Assembly (NCBI RefSeq): GCF_004197395.1
Contig: NZ_SELS01000036.1
Coordinates: forward strand, 1 to 64,000
Length of the DNA stretch: 64,000 nt
Reading direction: 5' to 3'
Source: Paraburkholderia sp. UYCP14C
GTDB lineage: Bacteria; Pseudomonadota; Gammaproteobacteria; Burkholderiales; Burkholderiaceae
The notes below the pieces were generated by a model. That model was not told the DNA's origin, did not search any database, and saw only the letters and a program-made list of their open reading frames with translations. Shown piece by piece: positions 9,981-18,744 of this stretch; positions within the stretch are counted from its first letter, which is position 1; every line of letters starts with the position of its first letter. The translations under genes were made by a program, and so were the position numbers.

Positions 9981-10095
9981 CACTGCAACCGTTGACGCGC
10001 CTGATCGCTTCCCGCTCCGCGGGCCGGTAGTCAGATCGCTCGAAAGCCTCTGATCGTCGTATGGTCGGTGTCGGTTTCGACTCGTGACGGCTGCA
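9981..10095 (+). repeat. Dispersed intergenic repeat, copy A
   Basis: About 110 bases here match 15712-15826 in the same orientation at roughly 80-85 percent by eye. The best shared core is GATCG(C/T)TCG(A/G)AAGCCTCTGATCG, followed by CGTAT(G/A)GTCGGTGTCGG. Both copies are non-coding and sit just upstream of short genes or gene remains. This could be a family-specific palindromic repeat or a shared promoter unit. Confidence 0.55.
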
Positions 10096-10157
10096 GTTGT
10101 CGAGGCGCTGCTCGTGTCGGGAAGGACGCAGACTGCGGCAAAACTGCTCGAGCAAGA

Positions 10158-10361
10158 CAGGCGCAGCGGCGTCTCGAACGCGCCGCGCGGGGTTCTCATC
10201 TCGGCCGCCGGCGCGAGGGCAAGTCCGACGGTATTGCGTCGAGCTCATTACATCTTGACGTGCTGCGCGACCTCGTGCGGATCCAGTCGCAAATCTGCGT
10301 CCTCCCTTATCCGCTTCTCAAGCGAGAGGCGGATAACGATGCCGATCCGCAGGTCGCATGA
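10158..10361 (+). pseudogene. C-terminal relic of a Na/Pi-cotransporter family protein
   Basis: The frame reads REGKSDGIASSSLHLDVLRD then LVRIQSQICVLPYPLLKREA before the stop at 10359. The motif SLHLD-LRDL-RI-S is the signature of the PhoU-like tail of PF02690 sodium/phosphate cotransporters. The membrane part of the gene is missing and the upstream frame is broken, so only a fragment remains. Confidence 0.5.
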
Positions 10362-10391
10362 AACATTTTAACGAGGCAGCTTCGGAGTAAA

Positions 10392-10498
10392 TCAGGTGGC
10401 CTTTGTCGCAGATACATCGATCGTTCCTCCATGCGCCAGGACGATTTCCCGTTCGACGAGAAGACCCAGACCGAGACCGGCGCCAGCGCGAGGTGGCC
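10392..10498 (-). pseudogene. Histidine kinase ATPase-domain C-terminal relic
   Basis: On the minus strand the frame reads GAGLGLGLLVEREIVLAHGG then TIDVSATKAT and a stop. This is the G1/G2 box and final strands of a HATPase_c domain from a two-component sensor kinase. No continuous upstream frame encodes the H-box or sensor. It is a fragment. Confidence 0.5.
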
Positions 10499-10957
10499 GG
10501 ATTCGCGTGCTCTTCAACGACGCCGAGTGCCGGTGGCGCTACCGCAGCGTTTGCCCGCAGGCACATCATGCGTGCTTGCGCGGCGTGCCGTCGACTGAAG
10601 TAGCGAAGGCCACGCTCGAACTGACCGAAGAGACACGCAGGCCCTTGCCTCCCGAGCAACCAGCGGCCGGGCGAAAAGGAAACCGCAGTGGCTGACGATC
10701 ACGTATGCATGCAACGTTGACGTCCTCTTCTTAAATTCGTCAGTCGTATGTCTGCGTTTTCCGACGAAAATACAGGCGCCGTCTGTCGGCGCCAGTACAC
10801 GTGCGGTCGTCACAGACCGGCATGAGTGCGCAAGCGACGTGTGCAACGAGCACTCGCCCGTGGCACGGCCAGGAGCTTCGCCCCGAAGCCGCGGATTGTT
10901 GGAGCGCATACGCAACAATTCGCCCCAAAGAACAGCATAGTCTGCGTGCAGTGGGGC

Positions 10958-11412
10958 TTACCGCTTCACCGCTTGCGTCGTCAGTTCGATCGCACGCTTG
11001 CCGGATTTCGAAGCCACCGACGCCGCAAGATCGAAATTGGCGCGCGTGACTTCGACGGCCTGCTGCCCGGCTTGCTGCAGCGTTTGATAAAGCATGTTGG
11101 CGACCGTCAGCGCGGAATCGAGTGCAGTGACGACTGGCACCGAACCAGCGGGAGCGAGCAACTGGCGGTTACAGGCCTGCGCCTTTTTGGCCGCGAGTGC
11201 GAATTGATTGCTCTGCAGCGTCCACCATTCCTGCGGCTCCTTCACCGACACAGTCTTCCGCGACAGGTCGAGCGCTTCATCGAGCGTCGAGCGGATCGTT
11301 TCCATACCCAGTCGGTAAGCTTCTTGACGATCTCAGCGTAGGCCACGCACAACTGAAAGTACATCTCGATGTTCATCCGCTGGCTCGCAGTGACCTGCTC
11401 TTCTGCCTGCAT
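10958..11412 (-). pseudogene. Phasin family gene, frameshifted
   Basis: From ATG 11412 (GGAG eight bases upstream) the product starts MQAEEQVTASQRMNIEMYFQ then LCVAYAEIVKKLTD. Near 11310 the reading moves by one base and continues METIRSTLDEALDLSRKTVS, VKEPQEWWTLQSNQF and so on to 10958. Together the two halves make one phasin of about 150 residues, a protein that coats polyhydroxyalkanoate granules. The break is at TTACCGACTGGGTATGG. An intact phasin-like gene lies at 15187. The gene follows two small genes on the same strand. Confidence 0.65.
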
Positions 11413-11538
11413 GATGGGTCTCCGTGAATGGCGATCCGGCACAGGCGCGCTTGTCATGCACTGGACAGCATGAAGACGCCCGCGATGCGACGACCGATAG
11501 CGGCGGGATCGGGCGGTGATCGAATGCGGAAAAGATAC

Positions 11539-11735
11539 TCAGTGCTTTCCTGCTGTTGCCCGAAGCAACGATTCGCCGTCGAGCGTCAAGCGGGGACGTC
11601 GCACGCCGGAGGCGCGTCCTTCCAACGCGATCAGTTGCCGTTCGAGCAGTTTGTCGAGTTCTGCCCGATCGAGATCAATATCGTCGGGCAGGACTTGACC
11701 AGCATAAGCGTGGCGAACTCGTGAGGGCTCAGCAT
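11539..11735 (-). pseudogene. Small hypothetical gene with one-base deletion
   Basis: From ATG 11735 the product begins MLSPHEFATLMLVK. At about 11695 the protein-like reading moves to the frame VLPDDIDLDRAELDKLLERQ, then LIALEGRASGVRRPRLTLDG, ending at 11539. Restoring one G in GTCAAGTCC gives a single frame of about 65 residues. It is probably a short helical regulator-like protein that I recognise only as a common Burkholderia hypothetical. It lies between a 91-residue gene and the broken phasin on the same strand. Confidence 0.55.
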
Positions 11736-11878
11736 GTCTCGTCTCCGAAATATCGACTTGTTTTTGCCCCGACAGCTGCCGTGCCGCGACATCCGGGCAA
11801 GCGCTATCGTCTTTTATGACGACTGCGATCTGATCCAAGGCAAATCTTCTTGAACAGCGTTGCGAGTGACCCTGTCGG

Positions 11879-12154
11879 TCATTGCTCCGGAGGCAACGGA
11901 TATCTCCTGACGTACTCGGCCACATCGCGTCGACCGCGCGCATCCAGCCTCGCTGCCAGGACATCCAGAAACGCCTCCAGCCGGTTCGCGCCATGCGTTT
12001 CGAGAAAGGTGAGTACGGTCCGTTCGACTTCTTCGCGCAAACTTGCATCCTGCTGGCAGCTTGCGATACAGGACGCACCGCGCGAGAGCTCCAGCTGAAA
12101 ATCAATTTCACATTGGCTGTACGAAAGCCGTCTGCTTTGGACGCTGCCAGACAT
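11879..12154 (-). CDS. Hypothetical 91-residue helical protein
   Basis: The start at 12154 (MSGSVQSRRLSYSQCEIDFQ) is preferred because GGGAGG lies seven bases upstream; a longer frame to 12205 lacks one. The product is acidic to neutral, strongly helical and holds three cysteines (SQCE, ASCIASCQ), then LREEVERTVLTFLETHGA and LEAFLDVLAARLDARGRRDV. No membrane segment or known domain is seen. It heads a same-strand run with the two frameshifted genes downstream and may be linked to polyhydroxyalkanoate metabolism by location only. Confidence 0.6.
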   Translation of the reverse strand: MSGSVQSRRLSYSQCEIDFQLELSRGASCIASCQQDASLREEVERTVLTFLETHGANRLEAFLDVLAARLDARGRRDVAEYVRRYPLPPEQ

Positions 12155-12787
12155 TTCATAGCCTCCCATGGACATTGTCATCGTTTTACGAATTGTATGC
12201 GGCATCTGTTATGAATATTATGCGGAGCTGTGTCCGTAACTCGCCATTTACGGACGATTGATCTGACCACGTTGAGCGCGGCGGAAAAACCATGGATGGG
12301 CGCCTCAGCCGCACCGGTACCATGTCCACTGTAGCGGCGAAACAGACATCGCACGGTCGGTTCAACGATCTCAGCGATAACTTCATACCGTAGCTTGACA
12401 GCCTATGTGCCCGCGGCCACATAGTGGTCGCAACGCCTTCAGAAAACCTTCAGCTTTTGCATTTACCGCTAACCGGCGATAGAGGCGGAACAGCGGGCTG
12501 CCAGCGCGCATTAAGCTCGGCACGCCTTATACCTTGCGCGGCATGGCGTCGTACCGCTAGCCGGAGTGCCTCAGACATGGACACCAGACTGCTCTGTCTC
12601 TGGGTCAATGCCGCCCCGAATGCGAGCCCGACGATGGGATGCTCACACGCGCGAGGTACAGGCGACCTGGCCGCTATCTGCTTGATGGTCCCAACAATGC
12701 GCATCGACGGATCGCTGCGTGAATGACTGCATGGCCCACGGCATCACGCCGAAGGACCTCTCTACCTTCGATGGATCAGCGATAGCC
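12155..12787. other. Intergenic, one weak reading frame
   Basis: The minus-strand frame 12450-12704 (84 codons) is the only moderately protein-like frame, but it lacks a clear ribosome site and is not recognised. The remainder holds nothing identifiable. Confidence 0.3.
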
Positions 12788-13621
12788 ATGGCCGTTCCAC
12801 AACTGGAAGACAAGTGGGTACTGGTGACGGGCGCGGGTTCCGGCATTGGCCGGGCAACGGCCATGGCGTTTGCCCGCCGTGGCGCCAGACTCGTGATCGC
12901 GGACAACGACCCGGAAGCGCTCGATGAAGTGGGCCTCGAGATAGCTGGGCTGAGACTCGAGTGCATCGCATTCCGGGTAGATGTTGCCGACGAGGCGGCA
13001 ATGCTCAGGTTCGCGCGCGCGGTGCACGTCCTGATCGGTGCCGTGGATGTGCTCATCAACAACGCCGGCATTGGCTACCTCGGGCCCTTCCTGTATAGCC
13101 CGCTGGAATCATGGCGGCGCGTGCTCGATATCAATGTCATGGGGGTCGTGCACGGCTGTCACGTTTTCGGGCAAGATATGGTGAATGCTGGCGGCGCGCG
13201 TCAGATTGTCAACGTCGCGTCGCTCGCCGGTATTGCGCCGGCGCCGAACATGAGTGCCTATGCCGCTTCGAAGCATGCTGTGATGGGTCTATCCGATGTT
13301 CTGTCGATGGAACTGGCGGACACTGAGGTGGGCGTGACAGCGGTTTGCCCCGGCATCATCAATACCCCGATCACTACCGCCGCAGGCGCAATCTCATCGG
13401 CTATTTCCCTGGCCCAGGCCGACAAGCTACGCGCGTACTATGAGACAAACGGCGCCTCGCCGGACGTTGTTGCGCAGGCGATCGTAGATGCGGTGCGAAG
13501 CGGACGCTCGCTCGTGCTGGTCGGTCCTTATGCGAAGCGGATGTATCACTTGAAGCGTCTATCGCGCGCGCTTACGAAAGCACTCACGATCAGCGATGCG
13601 AGAAAGAACGGCTATCTTTAA
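12788..13621 (+). CDS. Short-chain dehydrogenase/reductase (SDR)
   Basis: About 277 residues of a classical SDR: nucleotide motif VLVTGAGSGIGRATAMAF at the start, INNAGIGYLGPF, the serine in IVNVASLAG and the YAASK catalytic pair, then VCPGIINTPIT. It would reduce or oxidise an alcohol/ketone with NAD(P) in the cytoplasm. The frame is open further upstream from a GTG at 12719. In many Burkholderia proteins this SDR type is the second half of an alpha/beta-hydrolase-SDR fusion whose C-terminus also ends with a MYHLKRLS-like motif. The hydrolase half is absent here, so this may be a cut-down relative. The substrate is unknown. Confidence 0.8.
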   Translation: MAVPQLEDKWVLVTGAGSGIGRATAMAFARRGARLVIADNDPEALDEVGLEIAGLRLECIAFRVDVADEAAMLRFARAVHVLIGAVDVLINNAGIGYLGPFLYSPLESWRRVLDINVMGVVHGCHVFGQDMVNAGGARQIVNVASLAGIAPAPNMSAYAASKHAVMGLSDVLSMELADTEVGVTAVCPGIINTPITTAAGAISSAISLAQADKLRAYYETNGASPDVVAQAIVDAVRSGRSLVLVGPYAKRMYHLKRLSRALTKALTISDARKNGYL

Positions 13622-14092
13622 CGCCCGTGCTGGTGTCTTTGGGCCCGGTGCCGGAAGGCCCTCTCTCCAATCCTTTGCGGGACCGCAAATGAGCGCCATC
13701 AGCAGGACAGTGGGAGCCGATGTTAACTTCGCCGATGCTGCGCGAGCATCCATTTGCAAAGCGCGATGTTCGCATTTGAGAATGCGAAACAGGTGTCATG
13801 GATGCGAGCCCGAAGATGACGCGCTCCCGCCAAGGGGCAACAGGCGATCCTTGTCCTATCTGCTCGAAGGACGCGTGGCCGCGCCAGCGAAGATCAACCC
13901 GTGGCTGCTGGAGCTTGCAACGGACATCAATTTCCACGGTCCAGCGGACGCGTTCTGCTTCGACTCGCTCGCGGCGGTGCGCTGCGGAATCGATACGCGG
14001 GACGGGACGGCCGAGGCTCAAGGCTGGCTCCGTTGTCCGCCATCCGGTCGACATCTAGCCGATGACGACGCATCGACGGGGTACGTCCAGCC
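13622..14092. other. Intergenic, nothing recognised
   Basis: Frames on both strands are open by GC bias only. No ribosome site, repeat or structure was seen. Confidence 0.35.
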
Positions 14093-14437
14093 ATGACCAG
14101 GACCGCCTATCTCATCGATCCCTGGACGCGCACCGTAAAAGCGGTGGAACGCACCGCAGTCGATGTCTCCAGTGTCCTGCAGGAGATCTATTGCCTGATG
14201 CACTGCGACTACATCCAGGCTGTGCATCTGCACGACGCGGGCTCGGACGTCATGTATCTCGACGAGGACGGCTACTGGAAGGACGCGCAGGCGTATTTTC
14301 ACTGCCGGCTGTGGTCGGATCAAACGGTCGCGGGTCGCGCGCTGTGGGTCGGTAAGACAGCGGACGGCGACGACGCCAGTCCCTCGACGCCGCTCGACTA
14401 TGTGCGCTCGCACATTGTATGGGGCGGCTTCAGATAG
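14093..14437 (+). CDS. Hypothetical 114-residue protein
   Basis: A soluble acidic protein starting MTRTAYLIDPWTRTVKAVER. It has regular beta-strand pattern (VSSVLQEIYCLMHCDYIQAV, DVMYLDEDGYWKDAQAYFHC) and ends SHIVWGGFR. The first 30 residues resemble the start of DUF3846-type proteins, but the match is weak. No membrane or signal sequence is present. It stands alone on its strand. The codon pattern and clean start support a real gene. Confidence 0.6.
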   Translation: MTRTAYLIDPWTRTVKAVERTAVDVSSVLQEIYCLMHCDYIQAVHLHDAGSDVMYLDEDGYWKDAQAYFHCRLWSDQTVAGRALWVGKTADGDDASPSTPLDYVRSHIVWGGFR

Positions 14438-14672
14438 ACATCGTTGCGCGCAAGGGCTTTGCAACGATGACAACACTTACCAGAGCATCCGCGCATGCCG
14501 TACTGCACTGATGTGACTGGCACCAGCCCTTCTCGCGCAGCGTCGCCTCCTGGCTGAGCAGCATGGCCTTCAGCGTTTCTCATCGTCGGGAAGTGGGTTC
14601 GCGCGCGTCACGCAGGCAGTTTACGCGCTAGCAACGACGTTGACAACGCTGAGGTCGGTCGTGCCGTTCTCG

Positions 14673-14786
14673 TCGTCCATGGCGGATCTGGCGTGTGGAA
14701 CCCAGCTGCATCAGTACTACAACCGACGACCATACTGGTCCGCACCTGACGCGGGAGATGTGCCGCTGAATCCAACAGATGTGTGA
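14673..14786 (+). pseudogene. C-terminal relic of a PRC-barrel gene
   Basis: The frame reads SSMADLACGTQLHQYYNRRP then YWSAPDAGDVPLNPTDV and a stop. This matches the end of the intact PRC-barrel genes here (SMADASWGATVHQYYNRDPY at 25926-26390). The barrel itself is missing, so it is the fourth, mostly deleted member of that family in the window. Confidence 0.6.
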
Positions 14787-15186
14787 TTAGCATGGCCCAC
14801 TGCGAGCGACCGGCGTTACAGTTCGAGACGGCATTGGACGTCCTTAAGTTAAGTATCCCTGGCTGTGCATTTTTTCGGCGCTGCTACCGCGCCCGTTCAA
14901 TGACGGCCGTGTAGACCGCCAAGCCCGACAATTGCGCTTCAATCGTTACTGCCGCTTTCGTGGGTGACTCACAAAACCGTTGCGCAAACCTCTGTGCGTC
15001 CCACCTCGAGGGTGCGGACCAAATATCTCGTGTTCCTTGCCGGTGGGCCCCCCCCCGTGAATTTTATGTGTCAGACCGTTCTTTGATATGTCGCGGGAAT
15101 AGTGATTGCGGCCCATAGGCCGCGTCAGTTCCACGCTGATGTTTTTCGACGGTAACCCTCCACTCCAATCCATTGAGGAAACGATC
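14787..15186. other. Upstream region of the phasin gene
   Basis: No gene is supported. It ends with TTGAGGAAACG, the ribosome site of the phasin-like gene at 15187. A run of nine C (15049-15057 region) lies in it. Confidence 0.35.
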
Positions 15187-15690
15187 ATGGCAAAAGAAGC
15201 CCTCGTTGTTGTTCCTGAAAACGGATACAAGGCAACCGAGCACGCGACGACGAATACTGCAGACGGGTATGCAACAGCCAGTCTTTACGTCGGCGCAGCG
15301 GAGAAGCTCTTCGAACTTAACCGCACCGCGGTTCTGACTTCAATCGATGAACAATGTGCCGTCGCGATCAAGGCAGCGGACGAGAGATCGCTTCTCGCCG
15401 CGTGGCGGCTGCAAGCCAGCTATGTATTTGCGGGGACGGCCAAGGCCGTTGCGTACTGGCGGCACGCCAGCGAAATCCTTTTGGATACCTATGCGGATGC
15501 GGTAAGCGATGCCGAGAATCGACTGAACCGTGGCTTCCTGGCGATGACAGGTGCACTGGAAGACATGACTGTCGGAGTGGGTTCTACGATCCTGACGGGA
15601 GATCCGGACCTCGCAACCGAGCGAATGAAAGAAACGGCGGACATCATTGCCCCCCCTGGAAATGGAAAATTTTCCGGGGCGGCGCGATAA
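15187..15690 (+). CDS. Phasin-like protein
   Basis: About 167 residues. The start at 15187 is chosen for GAGGAAACG just upstream. The protein opens MAKEALVVVPENGYKATEHA and then follows the phasin pattern: YVGAAEKLFELNRTAVLTSI, a long amphipathic helix with alternating Ala and Glu, and ASEILLDTYADAVSDAENRL. There are no aromatic-rich or membrane segments. Phasins coat storage granules and also act as general chaperone-like stress proteins. The end (APPGNGKFSGAAR) is unstructured. It is separate from the broken phasin at 10958-11412. Confidence 0.65.
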   Translation: MAKEALVVVPENGYKATEHATTNTADGYATASLYVGAAEKLFELNRTAVLTSIDEQCAVAIKAADERSLLAAWRLQASYVFAGTAKAVAYWRHASEILLDTYADAVSDAENRLNRGFLAMTGALEDMTVGVGSTILTGDPDLATERMKETADIIAPPGNGKFSGAAR

Positions 15691-15711
15691 ATCACATCCA
15701 GGGTGCGCTTG

Positions 15712-15826
15712 CCCAGCCCAACCGCCAACACGACCTGATCGCTTTTCTCCGCGTGCCGGCGGTCAGATCGTTCGGAAGCCTCTGATCGCCGTATAGTCGG
15801 TGTCGGCTTCGGCCCGTGAGGATGGT
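15712..15826 (+). repeat. Dispersed intergenic repeat, copy B
   Basis: This copy matches 9981-10095 in the same orientation. It begins 22 bases after the phasin-like stop and ends about 45 bases before a small membrane-protein gene. It may carry that gene's promoter. Confidence 0.55.
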
Positions 15827-15871
15827 AGTTACCACACGCACGAGCTAGCGCGCGTCGCCATTCTGGAACGC

Positions 15872-16120
15872 ATGCAGATGTCGCGAAACGCGTTGGTCTT
15901 GGCGAACCGAACCGCCGCGTTGCCGGCCCCTCGGGCGGTATCGCGCTCTTCCGGCAGTAATGTGATCGCCTCGCTCGCCCAGGCACCGCACGTGGGGCTG
16001 ATCCTTGCCCTGGCGGTTGGCGTCATTGTGCTTGGGCCACGCCGTACGTTGACGATCGCAAGTCGGGCCGGTATTACCGCGTGGATCGCTCGCACTGCGC
16101 GGCGGTCAGTCGCGCCTTGA
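15872..16120 (+). CDS. Small membrane-anchored hypothetical protein
   Basis: About 82 residues from MQMSRNALVLANRTAALPAP. One clear hydrophobic segment (APHVGLILALAVGVIVLGPR) lies around residues 45-62. It is followed by TLTIASRAGITAWIARTARR, a basic amphipathic tail. It probably sits in the inner membrane with the tail at the cytoplasmic face. The start is uncertain because two ATG codons lie six bases apart with only a weak upstream GGA. No function is known. Confidence 0.5.
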   Translation: MQMSRNALVLANRTAALPAPRAVSRSSGSNVIASLAQAPHVGLILALAVGVIVLGPRRTLTIASRAGITAWIARTARRSVAP

Positions 16121-16657
16121 AGCGGGACGCCGCTGCGTCGACGGCCCGTCACTGCACGAAATCGTCGCAGGGACGATGTTGCTGGCACAGCCTGCCCGGT
16201 CGGGGGCGACGTCTTTCCCTCCGTGATCGAAGAAGAGCAAGAGCGTCGCCCCGCACCTGGCTCCTGTTTTGCATTCGAGCTTGGCATTCGCCTACCCAAA
16301 ACACGCACAACGTAAGAGTAGCGTGTCACCCGAGGTCGAAGGCTAACCCGAGCAGAAGTCCGTTTCGGACCAACTGCCTGTGCAACTAGCTGGTCCTCGG
16401 GGAACTTCGGTGATCGTTTCACCCGCAATCACCAAGAGCGGCGGCCACCGAACTTCAGCATCTGTTGTTACGCCGATGATCGGACTCCTTCACATACTGC
16501 GCGAGTGGGCGAGCAGGACGTCCATGGCGGCGGGCCGCCCCGCCGTTCGTCCCAGCCCCCGACGACGGTTTCTTCGGGTTGCGGAACAGATAACAACTCC
16601 CTGTTGGGCACGAGCCTTGCGGGCTAATGGAACACCATTCTTTGATGGAGGTGAATG
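16121..16657. other. Intergenic, nothing recognised
   Basis: Several overlapping frames lack start context. The last 20 bases hold the GGAGG ribosome site of the PRC-barrel gene. Confidence 0.35.
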
Positions 16658-17131
16658 ATGGGCTCAATTAACCCGCAACGCGGCACTCAAAGCGGAGCTA
16701 ACATCGTCGGCGCAGGCGTTGGCGAAGGCCCGGGGCCTGAGGTCATGGCTGCCGCGACGCTCGACGGGACCAAGGTGATGTCTTCAGACGGCGAACACGT
16801 CGGGAAGATTTCAGACATCATGCTCGATGTTCGCAACGGTCGCATCGCCTACGCCGTGCTCTCCGAGGGCGGCTTCCTTGGCATGGGTTCCAACCTGCAC
16901 GCCATCCCGTGGAGTGCGCTCACTCTCGATACGGACCAGAAGTGCTTTTTTGTTGATATTGCGGCGCAGCGCCTCAAGGACGACCCGGGCTTCGACAAGG
17001 ACCATTGGCCGGCGATGGCAGATGCGAAGTGGGGAGAGACAACGTACAGCTACTACAACAGGCAGCCGTATTGGTCCGCGACCCAGGAGGTAGTGGAAAA
17101 CGACCCAACGTTCCGGCCGAGCGAGCATTAA
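16658..17131 (+). CDS. PRC-barrel domain protein, copy 1
   Basis: About 157 residues. Two adjacent ATG codons exist (16655, 16658); the second has better spacing from GGAGG. After a glycine-rich lead (IVGAGVGEGPGPEVMAAATL), residues 27-110 form the PRC barrel: KVMSSDGEHVGKISDIMLDV, GRIAYAVLSEGGFLGMGSNL, HAIPWSALTLDTDQKCFFVD. The tail KDDPGFDKDHWPAMADAKWG, then YSYYNRQPYWS, is shared by all copies here. PRC-barrel proteins bind RNA or scaffold membrane complexes; stand-alone soluble forms like this are stress-linked in soil bacteria. Compare 22194-22629, 25926-26390 and the relic at 14673. Confidence 0.85.
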   Translation: MGSINPQRGTQSGANIVGAGVGEGPGPEVMAAATLDGTKVMSSDGEHVGKISDIMLDVRNGRIAYAVLSEGGFLGMGSNLHAIPWSALTLDTDQKCFFVDIAAQRLKDDPGFDKDHWPAMADAKWGETTYSYYNRQPYWSATQEVVENDPTFRPSEH

Positions 17132-17580
17132 GACGCTATCCGGTAAGCCGTCCGCGGCGGATGCCTAATTTGCCCGCTCAGCGCCTCTGCCACCATGACC
17201 TGCTTTGGTGGCATAGGCGCATTGCTTTAGCCACCAGACGCGCGAGAATACTCGCCACCTCAGGCTGCATCGCGCCCACCGCAAAGGCGGCCAAGGCGCC
17301 ATGGCGATGCGAGCGGGCGTGGACAGCGTGAGGCGCGACAGCCTGCGCACGCGATATCCGAACGTGTCGAGCGGCGACGCGTCGCACTGGCGGAACTCAG
17401 TGCTGGCAGGCAATATTTATTTCACTGGAAGCCCCGCGATTGCTGGTGTTCAAGTGTTCTACATCCCAAATCCCGATTTTAAAGGCAGAGAAGTAATCCG
17501 ATATATCAACGGTGGCGCGCCGACCGTAACGAAAACCGCGATTATGGACGTTCGGTAGCGTTGATAGCTGCAGCCCCCGG
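17132..17580. other. No intact gene; possible secreted-protein tail
   Basis: The plus frame ending at 17558 includes FYIPNPDFKGREVIRYINGG then APTVTKTAIMDVR, reminiscent of the last strand pair of bacterial Ig-like repeats. The preceding sequence is not convincing, so it is at most a worn fragment. Confidence 0.25.
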
Positions 17581-17730
17581 CACCTCGGCGCCACGATCGG
17601 CTTCATCGCACTGCTGCACATCTGGGGGCAGAATCTGGTTCACCATCCGCATCTGCACTACGTCATTCCTGGCGGCGGCCTTGCTCCCGACGGCACGCGC
17701 TGCAGATGGTCGTTCACTGTCGAGCGTGCC
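17581..17730 (+). mobile_element. IS91-type transposase relic
   Basis: The frame reads HLGATIGFIALLHIWGQNLV then HHPHLHYVIPGGGLAPDGTR. This is the histidine-rich catalytic region (HPHLH, a HUH-like motif) of the Y2/IS91 transposase family. Only about 45 codons are recognisable; both ends and the tyrosine motif are lost. It is an old remnant. Confidence 0.65.
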
Positions 17731-17824
17731 GATTCGGACAATTCATCGACGGAGGGTGGCACGTGTTGCGGGCTGGACCATTCATTGCGGCTAGCGGATA
17801 TCGACGGCCATTTAGGAGCGCGCG

Positions 17825-18499
17825 ATGGTGGAAGCGGCTATTTTTGACATCGATGGAACGCTCGTCGATTCGGTCGATCTACACGCGCTTGCGTGGCGCG
17901 AGGCGTTTGCGCATTTCGGCCATGATGTGAGCTTCGAGCAGGCTCGCAGCCAGATCGGCAAGGGCGGAGACAAGTTGCGGCTTGTCTTTCTCAGCGACGC
18001 TCAGAACCGCGATCACGGTGATGCACTGGAGCAATGGCGAAGTGCACACTTCAAGAAGCACTATCTACCGCTCGTGCGCCCGTTCTCGGCGGTGCCGGAT
18101 CTGCTGCGCCGCATACGTGACAAGGGCCTGAAGCTGGGCGCCGCGTCGTCGGCGAAACAGGATGAGCTTGAGGTCTATCTGGAGATTGCCAAGGTCGGCA
18201 CACTGTTCGACGCGACCACTTCGTCGTCGGACGCCGACCAGTCCAAACCTGCCCCGGACATCTTCGAGGCTGCGCTACACAAGTTGGGCAGCGCGCCGGA
18301 GAACGCGATCGCGATCGGCGACTCTCCTTACGACGCGCAGGCTGCCGGACGCCTCGGGATGCGGACCATCGGTCTCTTGTCGGGTTGTTTCACCGAGCAG
18401 GCACTACGGGATGCCGGTTGCATCGCGGTGTATCCAGGACCGGGAGCGCTCTTCGCGTGCCTCGATGCGTCCCCGCTACTCGCCGGCGGCGGATACTGA
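17825..18499 (+). CDS. HAD-superfamily phosphatase (phosphoglycolate-phosphatase-like)
   Basis: The protein has 224 residues and a complete HAD fold. Motif I is FDIDGTLVDSVD with both catalytic aspartates. A four-helix cap spans residues 15-80. Motif II is the serine in AASSAK, motif III is the lysine of SKPAPD and motif IV is IGDSPYD. It would remove phosphate from a small sugar- or glycolate-like phosphate in the cytoplasm. GGAG lies five bases before the start. It stands alone, so the substrate is not indicated. Confidence 0.87.
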   Translation: MVEAAIFDIDGTLVDSVDLHALAWREAFAHFGHDVSFEQARSQIGKGGDKLRLVFLSDAQNRDHGDALEQWRSAHFKKHYLPLVRPFSAVPDLLRRIRDKGLKLGAASSAKQDELEVYLEIAKVGTLFDATTSSSDADQSKPAPDIFEAALHKLGSAPENAIAIGDSPYDAQAAGRLGMRTIGLLSGCFTEQALRDAGCIAVYPGPGALFACLDASPLLAGGGY

Positions 18500-18744
18500 C
18501 GGAGTGCAATCGAACCCACTGTCGTAACAGAACCTTCCCGACTATGCCACCAACCAGTTTGCAGGGTCGCAAGAGTTGCTCGCGTGCCCAACGCGTGGCG
18601 CGGTGATTCCCGTCGACAGCGAATGACGGCGACTGTCGCGGCACAAAAAATGCGATAGGCGATGCGTTCATGCCCCGCAGCTGGTGATCACCAGGGTAGC
18701 GGATAACGCAGAGGTCAGCGTCGACAAATTCAGGGAGATGGCAC

